Shown here in pieces: positions 8,587 to 16,635 of a stretch of DNA of 33,967 bases. Position numbers and translations under genes: made by a program. The stretch spans positions 1 to 33,967 of IMG/VR virus record IMGVR_UViG_3300047276_000389; one strand, 5' to 3'. The first letter of the stretch is position 1. Each line of letters begins with the position of its first letter. Origin of the DNA: a virus. The notes under the pieces were generated by a model. It was not told where the DNA came from. It saw only the letters and a list, made by a program, of their open reading frames with translations, and searched no databases.

Positions 8587-10506
8587 ATGGGCGTCCCAAT
8601 TTCCAACGTCACGCGCCGGGTGGTGTACGCAGCAAGCGGCACCGGCCCGTACAACTTCTCCTTTGAGATCCTGGCCGCGACCGACATCGCTGTCTACCGG
8701 GACGACACGCTGCTGACGCTGACCACCAACTACACGGTCACCATCAACACCAACGGCACCGGCTACGTCACGCTGACTGCAGCGCCGACCGGCGCGACCC
8801 AGATCGCCATCGTCGGCAACCGCACCATCCAGCGCACCAGCGACTTCGTGACCGGCGGCGACTTCTTCGCCAACACGGTCAACAACGAGCTGGATCAGCT
8901 GACCATCTTCGCGCAGCAAAACGCCGAGGGTCTGCAGCGTGCGCTGGTGGCACCCCAGACTGACCCGACCACCATCGACATGACGCTGCCCCGCGCAGCA
9001 GATCGGGCCAACAAGACCCTGGCATTCGACGCCAACGGAGATCCCACGCTGGGCATCAGTGCGGCCGATGTCGCCAATGCGGTGACCTACGCTACCAACG
9101 CTGCCAATTCGGCAACAGCGGCGGCCTCCTCGGCAAGCTCTGCATCCAGCTCTGCCTCGAGCGCCTCGACCTCTGCCTCGAATGCAGCCACCAGCGCGAC
9201 CTCTGCGTCGAACTCTGCCAGCAGCGCGAGCAGCTCTGCGTCCAGCGCCTCGACCAGCGCCAGCAACGCATCGACCTCTGCGACCAATGCGGCCAACAGC
9301 GCAAGCTCGGCCAGCACCAGTGCTAGCAACGCCAGCTCGAGCGCCAGCACTGCGACCACCCAGGCAGGCATCGCCACGACCCAGGCCGGGAACGCTGCGA
9401 CCTCTGCGACCAACGCAGCGAACAGCGCCTCTGCCGCCTCGACCAGCGCGACCAACGCGAGCAACAGCGCGACCGCCGCCGCCGCATCGGCTGCTGCAGC
9501 CGCCTCCTCGCTGGACAGCTTCGATGACCGCTACCTGGGCAGCAAGGCCAGCGACCCCACGGTGGACAACGACGGCAACGCCCTGGTGACGGGTGCCCTC
9601 TACTACAACACCACCACGCAGACCATGAAGGTCTACGACGGTGCCAACTGGATCGCGGCCACCGCGGCAGGCACCTCGGCCATGACCCGCTACCGCTATG
9701 TGGCGACCTCTGGCCAGACCACCTTCAGCGGCACGGATGCCAATGCGCTGACCCTGAGCTACACCAGCGGCAACATTGTGGTGAACCGCAACGGTGTGAC
9801 CCTGGACACATCGGAGTACACGGCCAGCAACGGCACCAGCGTGGTGTTGTCGGTGGCCGCATCGCTCGGCGATGTGCTGGACATCGTGGCCTTCAAGAGC
9901 TTCACGGTGGCCGACACCTATACCAAGGCAGAGGTGAATGCCTCGCTGTCCGGGAAGGTCGGAACAACTGGCAACGAAACTGTTGCCGGTGTTAAGACGT
10001 TCAGCAGCCAGCCTGTCTTCTCCGCTGGCGTGAGCCTTGGCAGCAACGGGCAGATTGTCTTCCCGGCAACACAGAACGCATCAGCTGACGCCAATACGTT
10101 GGACGACTATGAGGAGGGCACATTTACTCCGACATTGCAGTTCGGCGGCTCCACTACCGGGATTACCTACAGCTCTACGCGACTTGGTAGCTACACCAAA
10201 GTGGGACGTATGGTGTATGGCGCAATTCGCTTTGCTTTGACATCTAAAGGATCAGCGACTGGCCTGGCTACTATCACAGGACTTCCTTTTACCTGCATAA
10301 ACACAGAGGGATATAACGGAGGGGTCTGGGAAGCGTATGGCGGGAACATGGCCAGTTGGAACGTGCCAAAGCAATTCATTATTGACATTGGCAGTTCAAC
10401 GATATTTCTTAGGTACGCCGCAGCAGCAAGTGGAACTCTGTTTACCGAGGCCAACTTCACTAACACCTCGGATCTCATCCTCAATTTTTGCTACCAAGTG
10501 CAGTAA
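8587..10506 (+). CDS. Tail fibre protein (T7 gp17-like N-terminus)
   Basis: A 639-residue fibre. Residues 1-155 (ISNVTRRVVYAASGTGPYNF..., ending ...LAFDANGDPTLG) fit the T7 tail-fibre attachment domain that docks to the adaptor ring. Residues about 165-308 are a nearly pure Ala/Ser/Thr/Asn repeat, presumably a long trimeric shaft. Residues about 312-360 contain the common linker DRYLGSKASDPTVDNDGNAL. The C-terminus includes the frequent TLDDYEEGTFTPTL motif and a beta-rich tip that should bind the host surface. Base composition becomes visibly more A+T-rich from about 10100 to the stop, consistent with exchange of the receptor-binding tip. Confidence 0.88.
   Translation: MGVPISNVTRRVVYAASGTGPYNFSFEILAATDIAVYRDDTLLTLTTNYTVTINTNGTGYVTLTAAPTGATQIAIVGNRTIQRTSDFVTGGDFFANTVNNELDQLTIFAQQNAEGLQRALVAPQTDPTTIDMTLPRAADRANKTLAFDANGDPTLGISAADVANAVTYATNAANSATAAASSASSASSSASSASTSASNAATSATSASNSASSASSSASSASTSASNASTSATNAANSASSASTSASNASSSASTATTQAGIATTQAGNAATSATNAANSASAASTSATNASNSATAAAASAAAAASSLDSFDDRYLGSKASDPTVDNDGNALVTGALYYNTTTQTMKVYDGANWIAATAAGTSAMTRYRYVATSGQTTFSGTDANALTLSYTSGNIVVNRNGVTLDTSEYTASNGTSVVLSVAASLGDVLDIVAFKSFTVADTYTKAEVNASLSGKVGTTGNETVAGVKTFSSQPVFSAGVSLGSNGQIVFPATQNASADANTLDDYEEGTFTPTLQFGGSTTGITYSSTRLGSYTKVGRMVYGAIRFALTSKGSATGLATITGLPFTCINTEGYNGGVWEAYGGNMASWNVPKQFIIDIGSSTIFLRYAAAASGTLFTEANFTNTSDLILNFCYQVQ
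9069..9512 (+). repeat. Degenerate Ala/Ser/Thr repeat array in the tail fibre shaft
   Basis: About 145 codons of imperfect short repeats (units such as SASSAS, TSASNA, SATNAA) with strongly recurring gcc/agc/acc/tcg codons. The units are not identical at DNA level but are similar enough to allow slippage or recombination that changes shaft length. The long frame on the opposite strand here is only a mirror of this repeat. Confidence 0.75.
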
Positions 10507-10518
10507 AGGAAACCCACC

Positions 10519-10767
10519 ATGGCTCTCTCTGAAACAAAAGTCATTGACCAGATCACCGTCACCGAGAACGGCACGGTGTTGTACCGTGAGGCCACTCGGG
10601 TCATGCGCGACGGAGAGCAGATTGCTCAGACGTTCCACCGCACCAGCCTCACCCCAGGCCAAGACCTGACGGGGCAGCCTGCCAACGTGGTCGCCATCGC
10701 GCAGGCGGCGTGGACTCCAGCCGTGATCGCTGCGTACCAGGCAGCGATGGCCCGCAGCGAGGTGTGA
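10519..10767 (+). CDS. Small tail-fibre-associated protein
   Basis: An 82-residue protein with a strand-rich first half (VIDQITVTENGTVLYREATR) and a helical, Ala-rich end. It lies 12 bases after the fibre gene behind an AAGGAAA ribosome site and one base before the next receptor-type gene. Small genes in this slot are common in podoviruses; they may be fibre chaperones or minor appendage subunits, but nothing in the sequence proves that. It has no membrane segment or cysteine motif. Confidence 0.6.
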   Translation: MALSETKVIDQITVTENGTVLYREATRVMRDGEQIAQTFHRTSLTPGQDLTGQPANVVAIAQAAWTPAVIAAYQAAMARSEV

Positions 10768-10768
10768 C

Positions 10769-11773
10769 ATGGGAAAAGCAGCAAACCTCGCGGCCATCGG
10801 CAGCATTGCAGACACGCCGCTGCAGTGGCGCAACCGCATCATCAACGGTGATATGCGGATTGACCAGCGCAATGCTGGAGCAAGTGTTTCGATTAACGAC
10901 GGAAACGAAAAATATCCTGTCGATAGGTGGTTTGGTATTGGAACAGCATCAGCGGGCGTCTTTTCGTTGCAGCGTTCAACCGCAACGCCTCCGGCGGGCT
11001 TCAGCAACTTTCTGCGAGCGGCAGTCACCACTGTCGATTCAAGTCTTGCGGCCACTGATTTCTATGGATTCGCCCAACGAATCGAGGGCTTTAACACCTC
11101 AGATCTAGCACTCGGCTCTGCGTCGGCAAGCGCGATGACGCTTTCGTTCTGGGTGAGGTCTTCGCTGACCGGAACCTTCAGCGGGTCGTTGAACGGAAAC
11201 CCTGCTTCTTCGGCATCGTTTCCGTTCACGTTCACCATCAACGCCGCGAACACTTGGGAATACAAAACCGTTTCTGTTGCGGCTCCGACTAGCGGAACCT
11301 TCCCGACGGATAACACAATCGGCCTGACTGTTTGGTTCACCCTAGCCCTTGGAAGCAACTTCACAGGCACCGCTGGCGCATGGACTGCTGCCGCAAGGTT
11401 TGGTGCTTCTGGAGCTGTGAACGTCATGGCCACCAACGGTGCGACCCTTGACATCACTGGAGTGCAGCTGGAGGCCGGTTCGATTCAAGCCCCGGTGCTG
11501 GAGCGCAGGCCGTATGGGCATGAGCTGGCGATGTGCCAGCGGTATTACCAGCGTCACGCAATACTGACGAGTACCTCTTTCACAACGGCGTACCCAACAT
11601 CGCTAGTTCGTCCTGATATGCGGGCAGAGCCTACTTTGACCGCAACGTTCTCAGGAGGTACAGGTGGCGCTTATCAGATTTTCTCTCCAGCAGGCGCTGT
11701 TGTTATTTACCAATCAGTCACGCACAGCAGCGTTGGGTCGGGGGCGACGATTAACGCAACCGCAGAATTGTGA
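10769..11773 (+). CDS. Second tail appendage/receptor-binding-like protein
   Basis: A 334-residue protein opening with [19 protein letters not shown] and containing [32 protein letters not shown] near residues 230-265. I recognise both motifs from phage tail fibre and tail-spike proteins. The middle is beta-rich and jelly-roll-like, without enzymatic signatures. Composition is more A+T-rich than the structural module, like the tip of the preceding fibre, which suggests co-acquisition. It is probably a host-surface binding protein used alongside, or attached to, the main fibre. The exact location in the virion is not shown by the sequence. Confidence 0.7.
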   Translation: MGKAANLAAIGSIADTPLQWRNRIINGDMRIDQRNAGASVSINDGNEKYPVDRWFGIGTASAGVFSLQRSTATPPAGFSNFLRAAVTTVDSSLAATDFYGFAQRIEGFNTSDLALGSASASAMTLSFWVRSSLTGTFSGSLNGNPASSASFPFTFTINAANTWEYKTVSVAAPTSGTFPTDNTIGLTVWFTLALGSNFTGTAGAWTAAARFGASGAVNVMATNGATLDITGVQLEAGSIQAPVLERRPYGHELAMCQRYYQRHAILTSTSFTTAYPTSLVRPDMRAEPTLTATFSGGTGGAYQIFSPAGAVVIYQSVTHSSVGSGATINATAEL

Positions 11774-11784
11774 GAGGGTCAGAA

Positions 11785-11967
11785 ATGTTCAAGCTTCTTT
11801 TTTCCCCTTTGGCGGGTGATGTTAGGTCGGTTTTGCGTTTATCAGATAACGCTTGCATCCCCTTCGACCCCGCCAACACCGACTATCAGAAATACCTCGC
11901 CTGGCTGGCCGAGGGCAACACGCCGCTGCCTGCGGACGTACAGAATCCATCAGGAGGTAATGAGTGA
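11785..11967 (+). CDS. Small tail-fibre-linked protein ([21 protein letters not shown] type)
   Basis: A 60-residue protein. ATG 11785 is preferred to the GTG at 11770 because GAGAGGG precedes it and the GTG overlaps the upstream stop. The core [20 protein letters not shown] recurs in many small phage proteins found beside tail fibres, sometimes at the C-terminus of fibre assembly proteins. It could be a fibre-assembly helper. Its last residues, NPSGG, are encoded by bases that form the AGGAGG ribosome site of the next gene. Confidence 0.6.
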   Translation: MFKLLFSPLAGDVRSVLRLSDNACIPFDPANTDYQKYLAWLAEGNTPLPADVQNPSGGNE

Positions 11968-12179
11968 TGGAACCTGGAGAGATCGACCCTGTGAAGTACG
12001 GCGTCCTCTGGGAGCGCGTGCAGAACATGGACAAGAAGATGGACAAGATGGAGCAGCAGATTAGCGAGCTGCTTGAGCTGGCCAACAAGTCCAAGGGTGG
12101 GCTATGGGCTGGCATGGCCATCGCGTCAGCTGTCGGTGGTGTGGTCACCTGGGTGGCCAGCCACTTCAAGGGAGGCTGA
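11967..12179 (+). CDS. Small coiled-coil membrane protein in the lysis region
   Basis: A 70-residue protein starting at ATG 11967, whose first base is the last base of the upstream stop; the AGGAGG at 11952-11957 serves it. Residues 14-40 form a heptad-like helix (VQNMDKKMDKMEQQISELLE) and residues 45-66 a single membrane segment (GLWAGMAIASAVGGVVTWVA). It opens a run of membrane-protein genes that ends with holin and lysozyme. It could be an accessory lysis protein, for example an antiholin or a pinholin-like peptide, but it could equally be an injection-related membrane protein. Confidence 0.6.
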   Translation: MEPGEIDPVKYGVLWERVQNMDKKMDKMEQQISELLELANKSKGGLWAGMAIASAVGGVVTWVASHFKGG

Positions 12180-12183
12180 GGCC

Positions 12184-12681
12184 ATGATCCCCATCGACCC
12201 CATCACCGCGCTGGCCGCCGTCCAGAAGGCGGTGAAGATGGTGAAGATGGCGAGCCAGACCGCCAACGATGTGGCCCAGCTGGGGCCGCTGCTTGGCAAC
12301 TACTTCGATGCCAAGGCCACGGCCACCAAGGCAGCCCGCCAGGCCAAGAAGAAGGGCGGCAGCAACCTCGGCGCTGCGATGCAGATCGAGATGGCGCTCA
12401 AGGCGCAGGCCGACTTTGAGCGCGAGATCCAGGGTCTGTTCTTCAGCTCCAACAACATGGACATCTGGCATCAGATCAAGAAGCGCGAAGCCGAGATGAA
12501 TGCCGAGGACAAGGCCGAGGCCGAGCGCGAGAAGATCGCAGAGATCCGCGCCAAGCGCAGGCAGCAGGAGTTCCGCGAGCTGGCTGTCGGCATCGTGATC
12601 TGCGTGGTGATCCTGAGCAGCGCGGGCTGGATGCTGGTGCGCTTCCTGACCAACTGCAGCGAGGGAGCCTGCGGGCTATGA
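12184..12681 (+). CDS. Conserved phage protein with C-terminal membrane anchor
   Basis: A 165-residue protein starting at ATG 12184, four bases after the upstream stop. The N-terminus MIPIDPITALAAVQKAVKMV followed by a Lys/Ala-rich helical region and a long charged coiled coil (residues 95-130) is a pattern I know from small proteins of marine and freshwater phages near lysis genes. Residues about 133-155 form one transmembrane segment, followed by a short tail with two cysteines (CSEGAC). That could make it a type II-oriented spanin-like or holin-accessory protein, but spanin identity is not demonstrated. Confidence 0.6.
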   Translation: MIPIDPITALAAVQKAVKMVKMASQTANDVAQLGPLLGNYFDAKATATKAARQAKKKGGSNLGAAMQIEMALKAQADFEREIQGLFFSSNNMDIWHQIKKREAEMNAEDKAEAEREKIAEIRAKRRQQEFRELAVGIVICVVILSSAGWMLVRFLTNCSEGACGL

Positions 12682-12682
12682 G

Positions 12683-12853
12683 ATGTCCGGCCCTCCAGAT
12701 CTGCTCAAGATCCTGCTCGATGGACTCGAGAAGTGGATCAAGGTTGTCTGTTATCTGGGGCTGGCCAACGTCGCCTTCGACATCCTGGTGGTGCTGCCGC
12801 CCGAGATCGGCAGCCGCGTCATTGAATACATCCTGAAGAAGCTGGGCATATGA
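12683..12853 (+). CDS. 56-residue membrane protein
   Basis: An open frame from ATG 12683, two bases after the preceding stop, to TGA 12851-12853, which overlaps the next ATG in the ATGA form. The protein starts MSGPPDLLKILLDGLEKW and has one hydrophobic segment (about residues 20-40, VVCYLGLANVAFDILVVLP). The seamless fit between neighbours and the G+C-rich third positions support it as a real gene. The function is unknown; the context is the lysis region. Confidence 0.6.
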   Translation: MSGPPDLLKILLDGLEKWIKVVCYLGLANVAFDILVVLPPEIGSRVIEYILKKLGI

Positions 12854-13329
12854 AGTTCATCAGCAAACCTGCTCCCGGTGCCAGCCGGTCTGAGCGCGAG
12901 GCCTACGTCAAAGCCTGGGCCGCCATCACCATCTCTGCCTTTGCCCTGCTGCTGGCCATCAACGGCTACTTCGGCGGCAGCAACTCCAGCCGCGTGCTGA
13001 ACAAGACCATCGAGTCCAATAACCTCTGGGCCTGGTATCAGGCCAAGAACATCCGCAGCGTGATCTACGAGGAAGCTGGCAAGGCCGACAAGGCTGCCCG
13101 GCAGAAGGCCGACATGGAAGAGATCAGCGAGAAGGCCAAGAAGGCCGAGGCTGATCGTGATGTCGCCAAGAACAGAAGCCCCTGGTTCTCCTACGCAGGC
13201 ATGGCCCTGCAGTTAGCCATCGTCCTGTCGAGCGCCGCAATCTTGGCTGTGATGATGCCCATGCTGCTTGTCAGCGTTGCAGTGGGTGCGGGCGGTGCCG
13301 CACTGCTGGTTTATGCAATGGTGATCTGA
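12850..13329 (+). CDS. DUF4337-like membrane protein
   Basis: A 159-residue protein with a membrane segment at about residues 22-41, a charged coiled-coil centre, and two further membrane segments at about 113-134 and 136-158. The motif NNLWAWYQAKNIRSVIYE is the hallmark I associate with DUF4337, a family of bacterial membrane proteins of unknown function. Its start and stop overlap both neighbours. In this setting it may help disrupt or condition the inner membrane for lysis. A host-derived protein used in exclusion or membrane protection is an alternative. Confidence 0.65.
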   Translation: MKFISKPAPGASRSEREAYVKAWAAITISAFALLLAINGYFGGSNSSRVLNKTIESNNLWAWYQAKNIRSVIYEEAGKADKAARQKADMEEISEKAKKAEADRDVAKNRSPWFSYAGMALQLAIVLSSAAILAVMMPMLLVSVAVGAGGAALLVYAMVI

Positions 13330-13829
13330 TGCTCTCTCTTATCTCAACCCTCGGCGGCATCCTGCTAGGCGGCCTGCCCAAGCTGCTGGATTACTTCCAA
13401 TCCAAGCAAGACCACAAGCATGAGCTGGAGCTGGCCCGCGTCCAGACCGAGCGCGAGAAGGAGCTGGCCGCCATGGGCTTCGCTGCCCAGGCCAAGGTCG
13501 AGGAGATCCGCTCCGACCAGATCGCCATGCAGACCGAGGCCGCCATGACCCAGGCCGCGCTCGACCACGACAAGCAGGTGCTGAAGTCCGCTAGCAAGTG
13601 GGTGGCCAACTACATCGGGACGGTGCGCCCGACGGTGACCTACCTGTTCGTGCTGGAGCTGCTGGCCATCAACGGGTTCCTGGCCTACTACCTGTGGATG
13701 AACCCGGAGCTGATCAAGAGCATTGACGATGTCATCAAGTACTCGGACATCATCTTCTCGAGCGATGAGATGTCCATGCTGGGCGGCATCATCGGCTTCT
13801 GGTTTGGCTCGCGGGGCTTCAAGAAGTGA
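13329..13829 (+). CDS. 3TM-type holin
   Basis: A 166-residue protein with an N-terminal hydrophobic helix (residues 2-20), a long charged coiled coil (28-90), a membrane segment at about 101-123 (RPTVTYLFVLELLAINGFLAYY), and a final segment ending WFGSRGFKK. The 'RPTVTY...LGGIIGFWFGSRGF' pattern belongs to the three-TM holin family known from gene transfer agents and many proteobacterial phages. It overlaps the upstream stop by one base and the lysozyme ATG by four. It would let the leaderless lysozyme cross the inner membrane at the end of infection. Confidence 0.8.
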   Translation: MLSLISTLGGILLGGLPKLLDYFQSKQDHKHELELARVQTEREKELAAMGFAAQAKVEEIRSDQIAMQTEAAMTQAALDHDKQVLKSASKWVANYIGTVRPTVTYLFVLELLAINGFLAYYLWMNPELIKSIDDVIKYSDIIFSSDEMSMLGGIIGFWFGSRGFKK

Positions 13830-14350
13830 AGCTCAGTCACGCCGGCGCGGAGCTGATGCACAGGTACGAGGGCTGCCGCAACAAGCCCTACCTGTGCCCG
13901 GCCCACATCTGGACGATTGGCTATGGCCATGTGCTGTACCAGGAGCAGATCCGGCTGCCGATGGCGCACAAGGAAGAGGACAAGTTCAAGAACCCGCTGC
14001 CAGTGCTGCGGAAGCAGTACCCGCTGAAGCAGGAGGACAACCGTGTCTGGTCGAAGGAAGAGATCAATTCGCTATTCGACACTGATGTCGCAACTTTTGA
14101 ACGCGGTGTTCTACGACTTGTTCCCACTGTTGCTGGCAAGCAAGGCGCTTTTGACGCTCTGGTCAGTTTTGCCTTCAACGCAGGGCTAGGAAACCTGCAG
14201 CGCAGTCAGATCCGCATCAAGGCCAACCGGGGCGATTGGCAAGGGGCGGCTGACGCGCTCATGGATTGGACGAAGGGTGGCGGCAAGGTGCTGCCTGGCC
14301 TGGTCAAGCGCCGCGAGGCAGAGCGGGCGCTCTTCCTGTCCGACGACTAG
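13826..14350 (+). CDS. Endolysin, GH24 lysozyme (muramidase)
   Basis: A 174-residue T4/P22-type lysozyme that cleaves the MurNAc-GlcNAc bond of peptidoglycan. The catalytic signature RYEGCRNKPYLCPAHIWTIGYGH places Glu15, Cys24 and Thr30 in the E-8-D/C-5-T spacing of the family, with Cys in the position that is Asp in T4 lysozyme. Later motifs include ALVSFAFNAGLGNLQRSQ and LPGLVKRREAERALF. There is no signal peptide or N-terminal anchor, so it depends on the holin just upstream. An insert of about 25 charged residues (45-70) follows the first motif. Its stop overlaps the stop of the convergent - strand gene. Confidence 0.92.
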   Translation: MKLSHAGAELMHRYEGCRNKPYLCPAHIWTIGYGHVLYQEQIRLPMAHKEEDKFKNPLPVLRKQYPLKQEDNRVWSKEEINSLFDTDVATFERGVLRLVPTVAGKQGAFDALVSFAFNAGLGNLQRSQIRIKANRGDWQGAADALMDWTKGGGKVLPGLVKRREAERALFLSDD

Positions 14351-14478
14351 ACCAGGTTCCAGCCGACCAGCAGGCTGCGGTAGATCAGCTTGGCGACCAG
14401 GCCCGTGAGGGCCAGGCCAAGGAACCACAGGATCACCACCGTGGCGATCACGGACAGGACGTAGAAGACCTGGTTCAT
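14347..14478 (-). CDS. 43-residue membrane protein at the end of the recombination operon
   Basis: ATG at 14478 overlaps the RecT stop in the ATGA form, and the frame ends at TAG 14349-14347, overlapping the lysozyme stop on the other strand. The product (MNQVFYVLSVIATVVILWFL...) is one long hydrophobic segment, about residues 5-30, with a short basic tail. Being the last gene of the - strand operon and fitting exactly between two genes argues that it is real. Its function is unknown. Confidence 0.6.
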   Translation of the reverse strand: MNQVFYVLSVIATVVILWFLGLALTGLVAKLIYRSLLVGWNLV

Positions 14479-15503
14479 ATGTTGGCCCCGAGCGCCCGCA
14501 GCCGCTTCTGGTAGCCCGCGGTGTGGCGCACCCGCTTGACGATGTCCACGCGCTGGATGTTCGCCTCATTGAGTTCCCGCAGCTCGCGCAGCTTGGTCAT
14601 GCGATCGCGGGCTGGCACCTTGCCGGCCCTGGCGGTCTTGTCGCACAGGTCTTCGTAGGCGTCGGCCCACTCATCCAGCGTGGCGTGGGTGCTGAACGGC
14701 TCATCCCTACCCGGCACCCGCAGGGCAAAGCCGATCACCTGCACCGGCTCCAGCTCCTCATCGTCCTGGCCAGGCTCGCGCTCCTCCACCGGCGGGGCTG
14801 CCGTCACCGCGTCGGTAATCTGTTGCTCCACAACAACAGTCAGCGGGGCGTCCACCGTGTCGGCCATGGCGGCCTCCATCAGCACCGGGTCAGACACCGG
14901 CAGGGCCGGGGCCAGGGCGTCCAGCGGGTTGCGCGTCGGGGTGATGTCCTTGGCCTGGCGGGGCTTGGCCTCATCCGGGAAGTCCATGGCCTCCTCGGCG
15001 GTGATGAGTCCCTTCAGGACATCTGGGAAGGCGTCCCGCAGGGCGAAGCCCCTGGCCCGCATCTGCAGCATCCGCTTGGGGTAGGCCTGCCATGGCCCCT
15101 GCTTGCCCCACAGACCGGCCCGCTTGGCGTCCTCGACCGAGAACCTGGCGATCACCGGGTTGCGGCCCTTGCGCCTGGCCACGCAGACGGCCACCGGGTT
15201 GGGCGTACCCTCGCCCTCGATGCTCTCATCAATGCCGTCGCAGACGGGGCTGGCCTGCACCAGGGCCATGGCCGCGTCCCCGTACACGGACGGCTTGCCG
15301 TTGATGACGCTGATGTTCTGCAGCGCCTGGAGCGGGGCCAGGCCGATTTCATAGCCCCATTGCACGGCGACCATGATGTCCTCGGGTTTACCCTGATACT
15401 GCTTGGGCACCATGGCCGACTTGGCCAGCATCTCGCTGAACTGGATGGCCTCGGTGATGGTGGCGGGCGCGAAGCCGCGCTGGTTGGTGGTGGTCAGTTG
15501 CAT
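14475..15503 (-). CDS. recT: RecT-family single-strand annealing recombinase
   Basis: A 342-residue protein from ATG 15503. The first 200 residues contain the RecT core: ITEAIQFSEMLAKSAMVPKQY, PEDIMVAVQWGYEIGLAPLQAL, NISVINGKPSVYGDAAMAL and KRMLQMRARGFALRDAFPDVLKGL. The C-terminus is variable and acidic, then basic. RecT proteins anneal complementary single strands and pair with a 5'-3' exonuclease, here the YqaJ protein encoded two genes upstream in the same operon. It overlaps the 60-residue gene before it by ten bases, so translation is coupled. A longer upstream extension of the frame is not supported. Confidence 0.9.
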   Translation of the reverse strand: MQLTTTNQRGFAPATITEAIQFSEMLAKSAMVPKQYQGKPEDIMVAVQWGYEIGLAPLQALQNISVINGKPSVYGDAAMALVQASPVCDGIDESIEGEGTPNPVAVCVARRKGRNPVIARFSVEDAKRAGLWGKQGPWQAYPKRMLQMRARGFALRDAFPDVLKGLITAEEAMDFPDEAKPRQAKDITPTRNPLDALAPALPVSDPVLMEAAMADTVDAPLTVVVEQQITDAVTAAPPVEEREPGQDDEELEPVQVIGFALRVPGRDEPFSTHATLDEWADAYEDLCDKTARAGKVPARDRMTKLRELRELNEANIQRVDIVKRVRHTAGYQKRLRALGANI

Positions 15504-15676
15504 ACGTCTTGTCCGGGTAGGTATTGTTTCAGGGTTACGAAGACCAGGGTCACGATGGAATCCACGATCTCCTCGGCGTCCTTGTCGCTGCACTTGGGGA
15601 TGTTCACGCGCACGGCCTCGACGGCGCGGGCGTGGGCCACGGTCAGCTCATCGGCGTCCAGCATCTCGATGTTCAT
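15494..15676 (-). CDS. 60-residue acidic protein between exonuclease and RecT
   Basis: The start ATG at 15676 overlaps the exonuclease stop (ATGA), and the end overlaps the RecT start. The protein begins MNIEMLDADELTVAHARAVEAV and is acidic and helical, with two cysteines, one near the C-terminus. It has no known motif. Its fixed place between the two partners of the recombination system suggests a role with them, for example as an adaptor or nuclease modulator. That is inference only. Confidence 0.65.
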   Translation of the reverse strand: MNIEMLDADELTVAHARAVEAVRVNIPKCSDKDAEEIVDSIVTLVFVTLKQYLPGQDVCN

Positions 15677-16635
15677 GCCTTGGCCTCCTTGATGGTCAGC
15701 GTGGACTGCCGGATGGTGTAGGCCTCCTTGGCCGGCACCATCTTGGCGGGCTGGGCTTGGTAGGAGCGCGTCGGCCAGGCGATGCTGTACGTCCCGGCCA
15801 GCGCCCTGGTGGCATCGCCCATCAGCTTCTTGAGCTTCTTCTCGGCCTCAGCTGCATCCGCTTCTGCCTTCTTGATGCTGGCCCGGTGGCCCATGATCTC
15901 GGCGGCCAGGGCGACGGCATCGTCAGCCAGCCGGATGGTTTCCTCATTGGCCGGGTACAGGCCGCGATGCGCGGGCCACTGCTCGCCTTCTGCCGGCGGG
16001 TAGTACTCCACCACCCCGGTGTCCTTCCAGGCGTCCAGGCGGCGCTGGAAGTCCTTGGATACCGCGGCGATGCGATCCACCGTGCCCTGGTGCGGGGCGA
16101 ACAGGAAGACCCGCAGCTGCGTGCCCCGGTACAGCGTGCAGACCGCGCCCCACCTGGCTTGGATGATGTCCATCTGGGCCTGCAGCTGGATGGGGCCGCG
16201 CCACAGGGGAGGGATGTCCTCGACATCCATGCCGGTGAGCTTGGCCTCCAGCACGCCGACCCCGTCCAGCGTGATGCTGTCCTGGCCGATGACGTAGATG
16301 CCCTGGCTCGGGTCAGTGGTGATGATTTGCCCTCGCCCGTCGGCGGTGCCGTCCAGGCTGCAGCACAGGGGCAGGCTTTCGTGGAACTTGGCCACCGGGT
16401 GGTCGATGACCAGATCCACCAGCTCGAGGCGGCGGGCTGCATCCTCGAGGATCAGCGGCTCCATGAGGTTGCCCCAGGCCATGGCTTCGTTGCCGATGTC
16501 CGGGCGCTCCTCGCCCTTCATGGCGCGGATGCTGTACTCCAGCTCATCGTTGGGCGTCTGGTAGCGGCTGATGCCCATTACGCCGGGCAGGCGCGAGGCC
16601 GACAGCATCGTGTCGGGTGTGACTTTATTGACCAT
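15673..16635 (-). CDS. YqaJ-type viral exonuclease (lambda Exo-like)
   Basis: A 320-residue PD-(D/E)XK nuclease starting at ATG 16635 (MVNKVTPDTMLSASRLPGVM). The catalytic series is visible: GNLMEP (Glu59), CSLDGTADG (Asp95), GVLEAKLTG (Glu130 and Lys132) and IQLQAQMDI. The C-terminal third is a helical region with a coiled coil (AEKKLKKLMGD). The enzyme should resect 5' strands of double-strand ends and load the RecT protein for single-strand annealing, as lambda Exo/Beta and RecE/RecT do. It overlaps the upstream 101-residue gene by 11 bases and the downstream 60-residue gene by four. Confidence 0.88.
   Translation of the reverse strand: MVNKVTPDTMLSASRLPGVMGISRYQTPNDELEYSIRAMKGEERPDIGNEAMAWGNLMEPLILEDAARRLELVDLVIDHPVAKFHESLPLCCSLDGTADGRGQIITTDPSQGIYVIGQDSITLDGVGVLEAKLTGMDVEDIPPLWRGPIQLQAQMDIIQARWGAVCTLYRGTQLRVFLFAPHQGTVDRIAAVSKDFQRRLDAWKDTGVVEYYPPAEGEQWPAHRGLYPANEETIRLADDAVALAAEIMGHRASIKKAEADAAEAEKKLKKLMGDATRALAGTYSIAWPTRSYQAQPAKMVPAKEAYTIRQSTLTIKEAKA

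Noticed and set aside
9087-9464. - strand frame of 125 residues rich in Leu, Ala and Glu
   Set aside because: It is only the reverse complement of the Ala/Ser/Thr repeat array in the tail fibre shaft.
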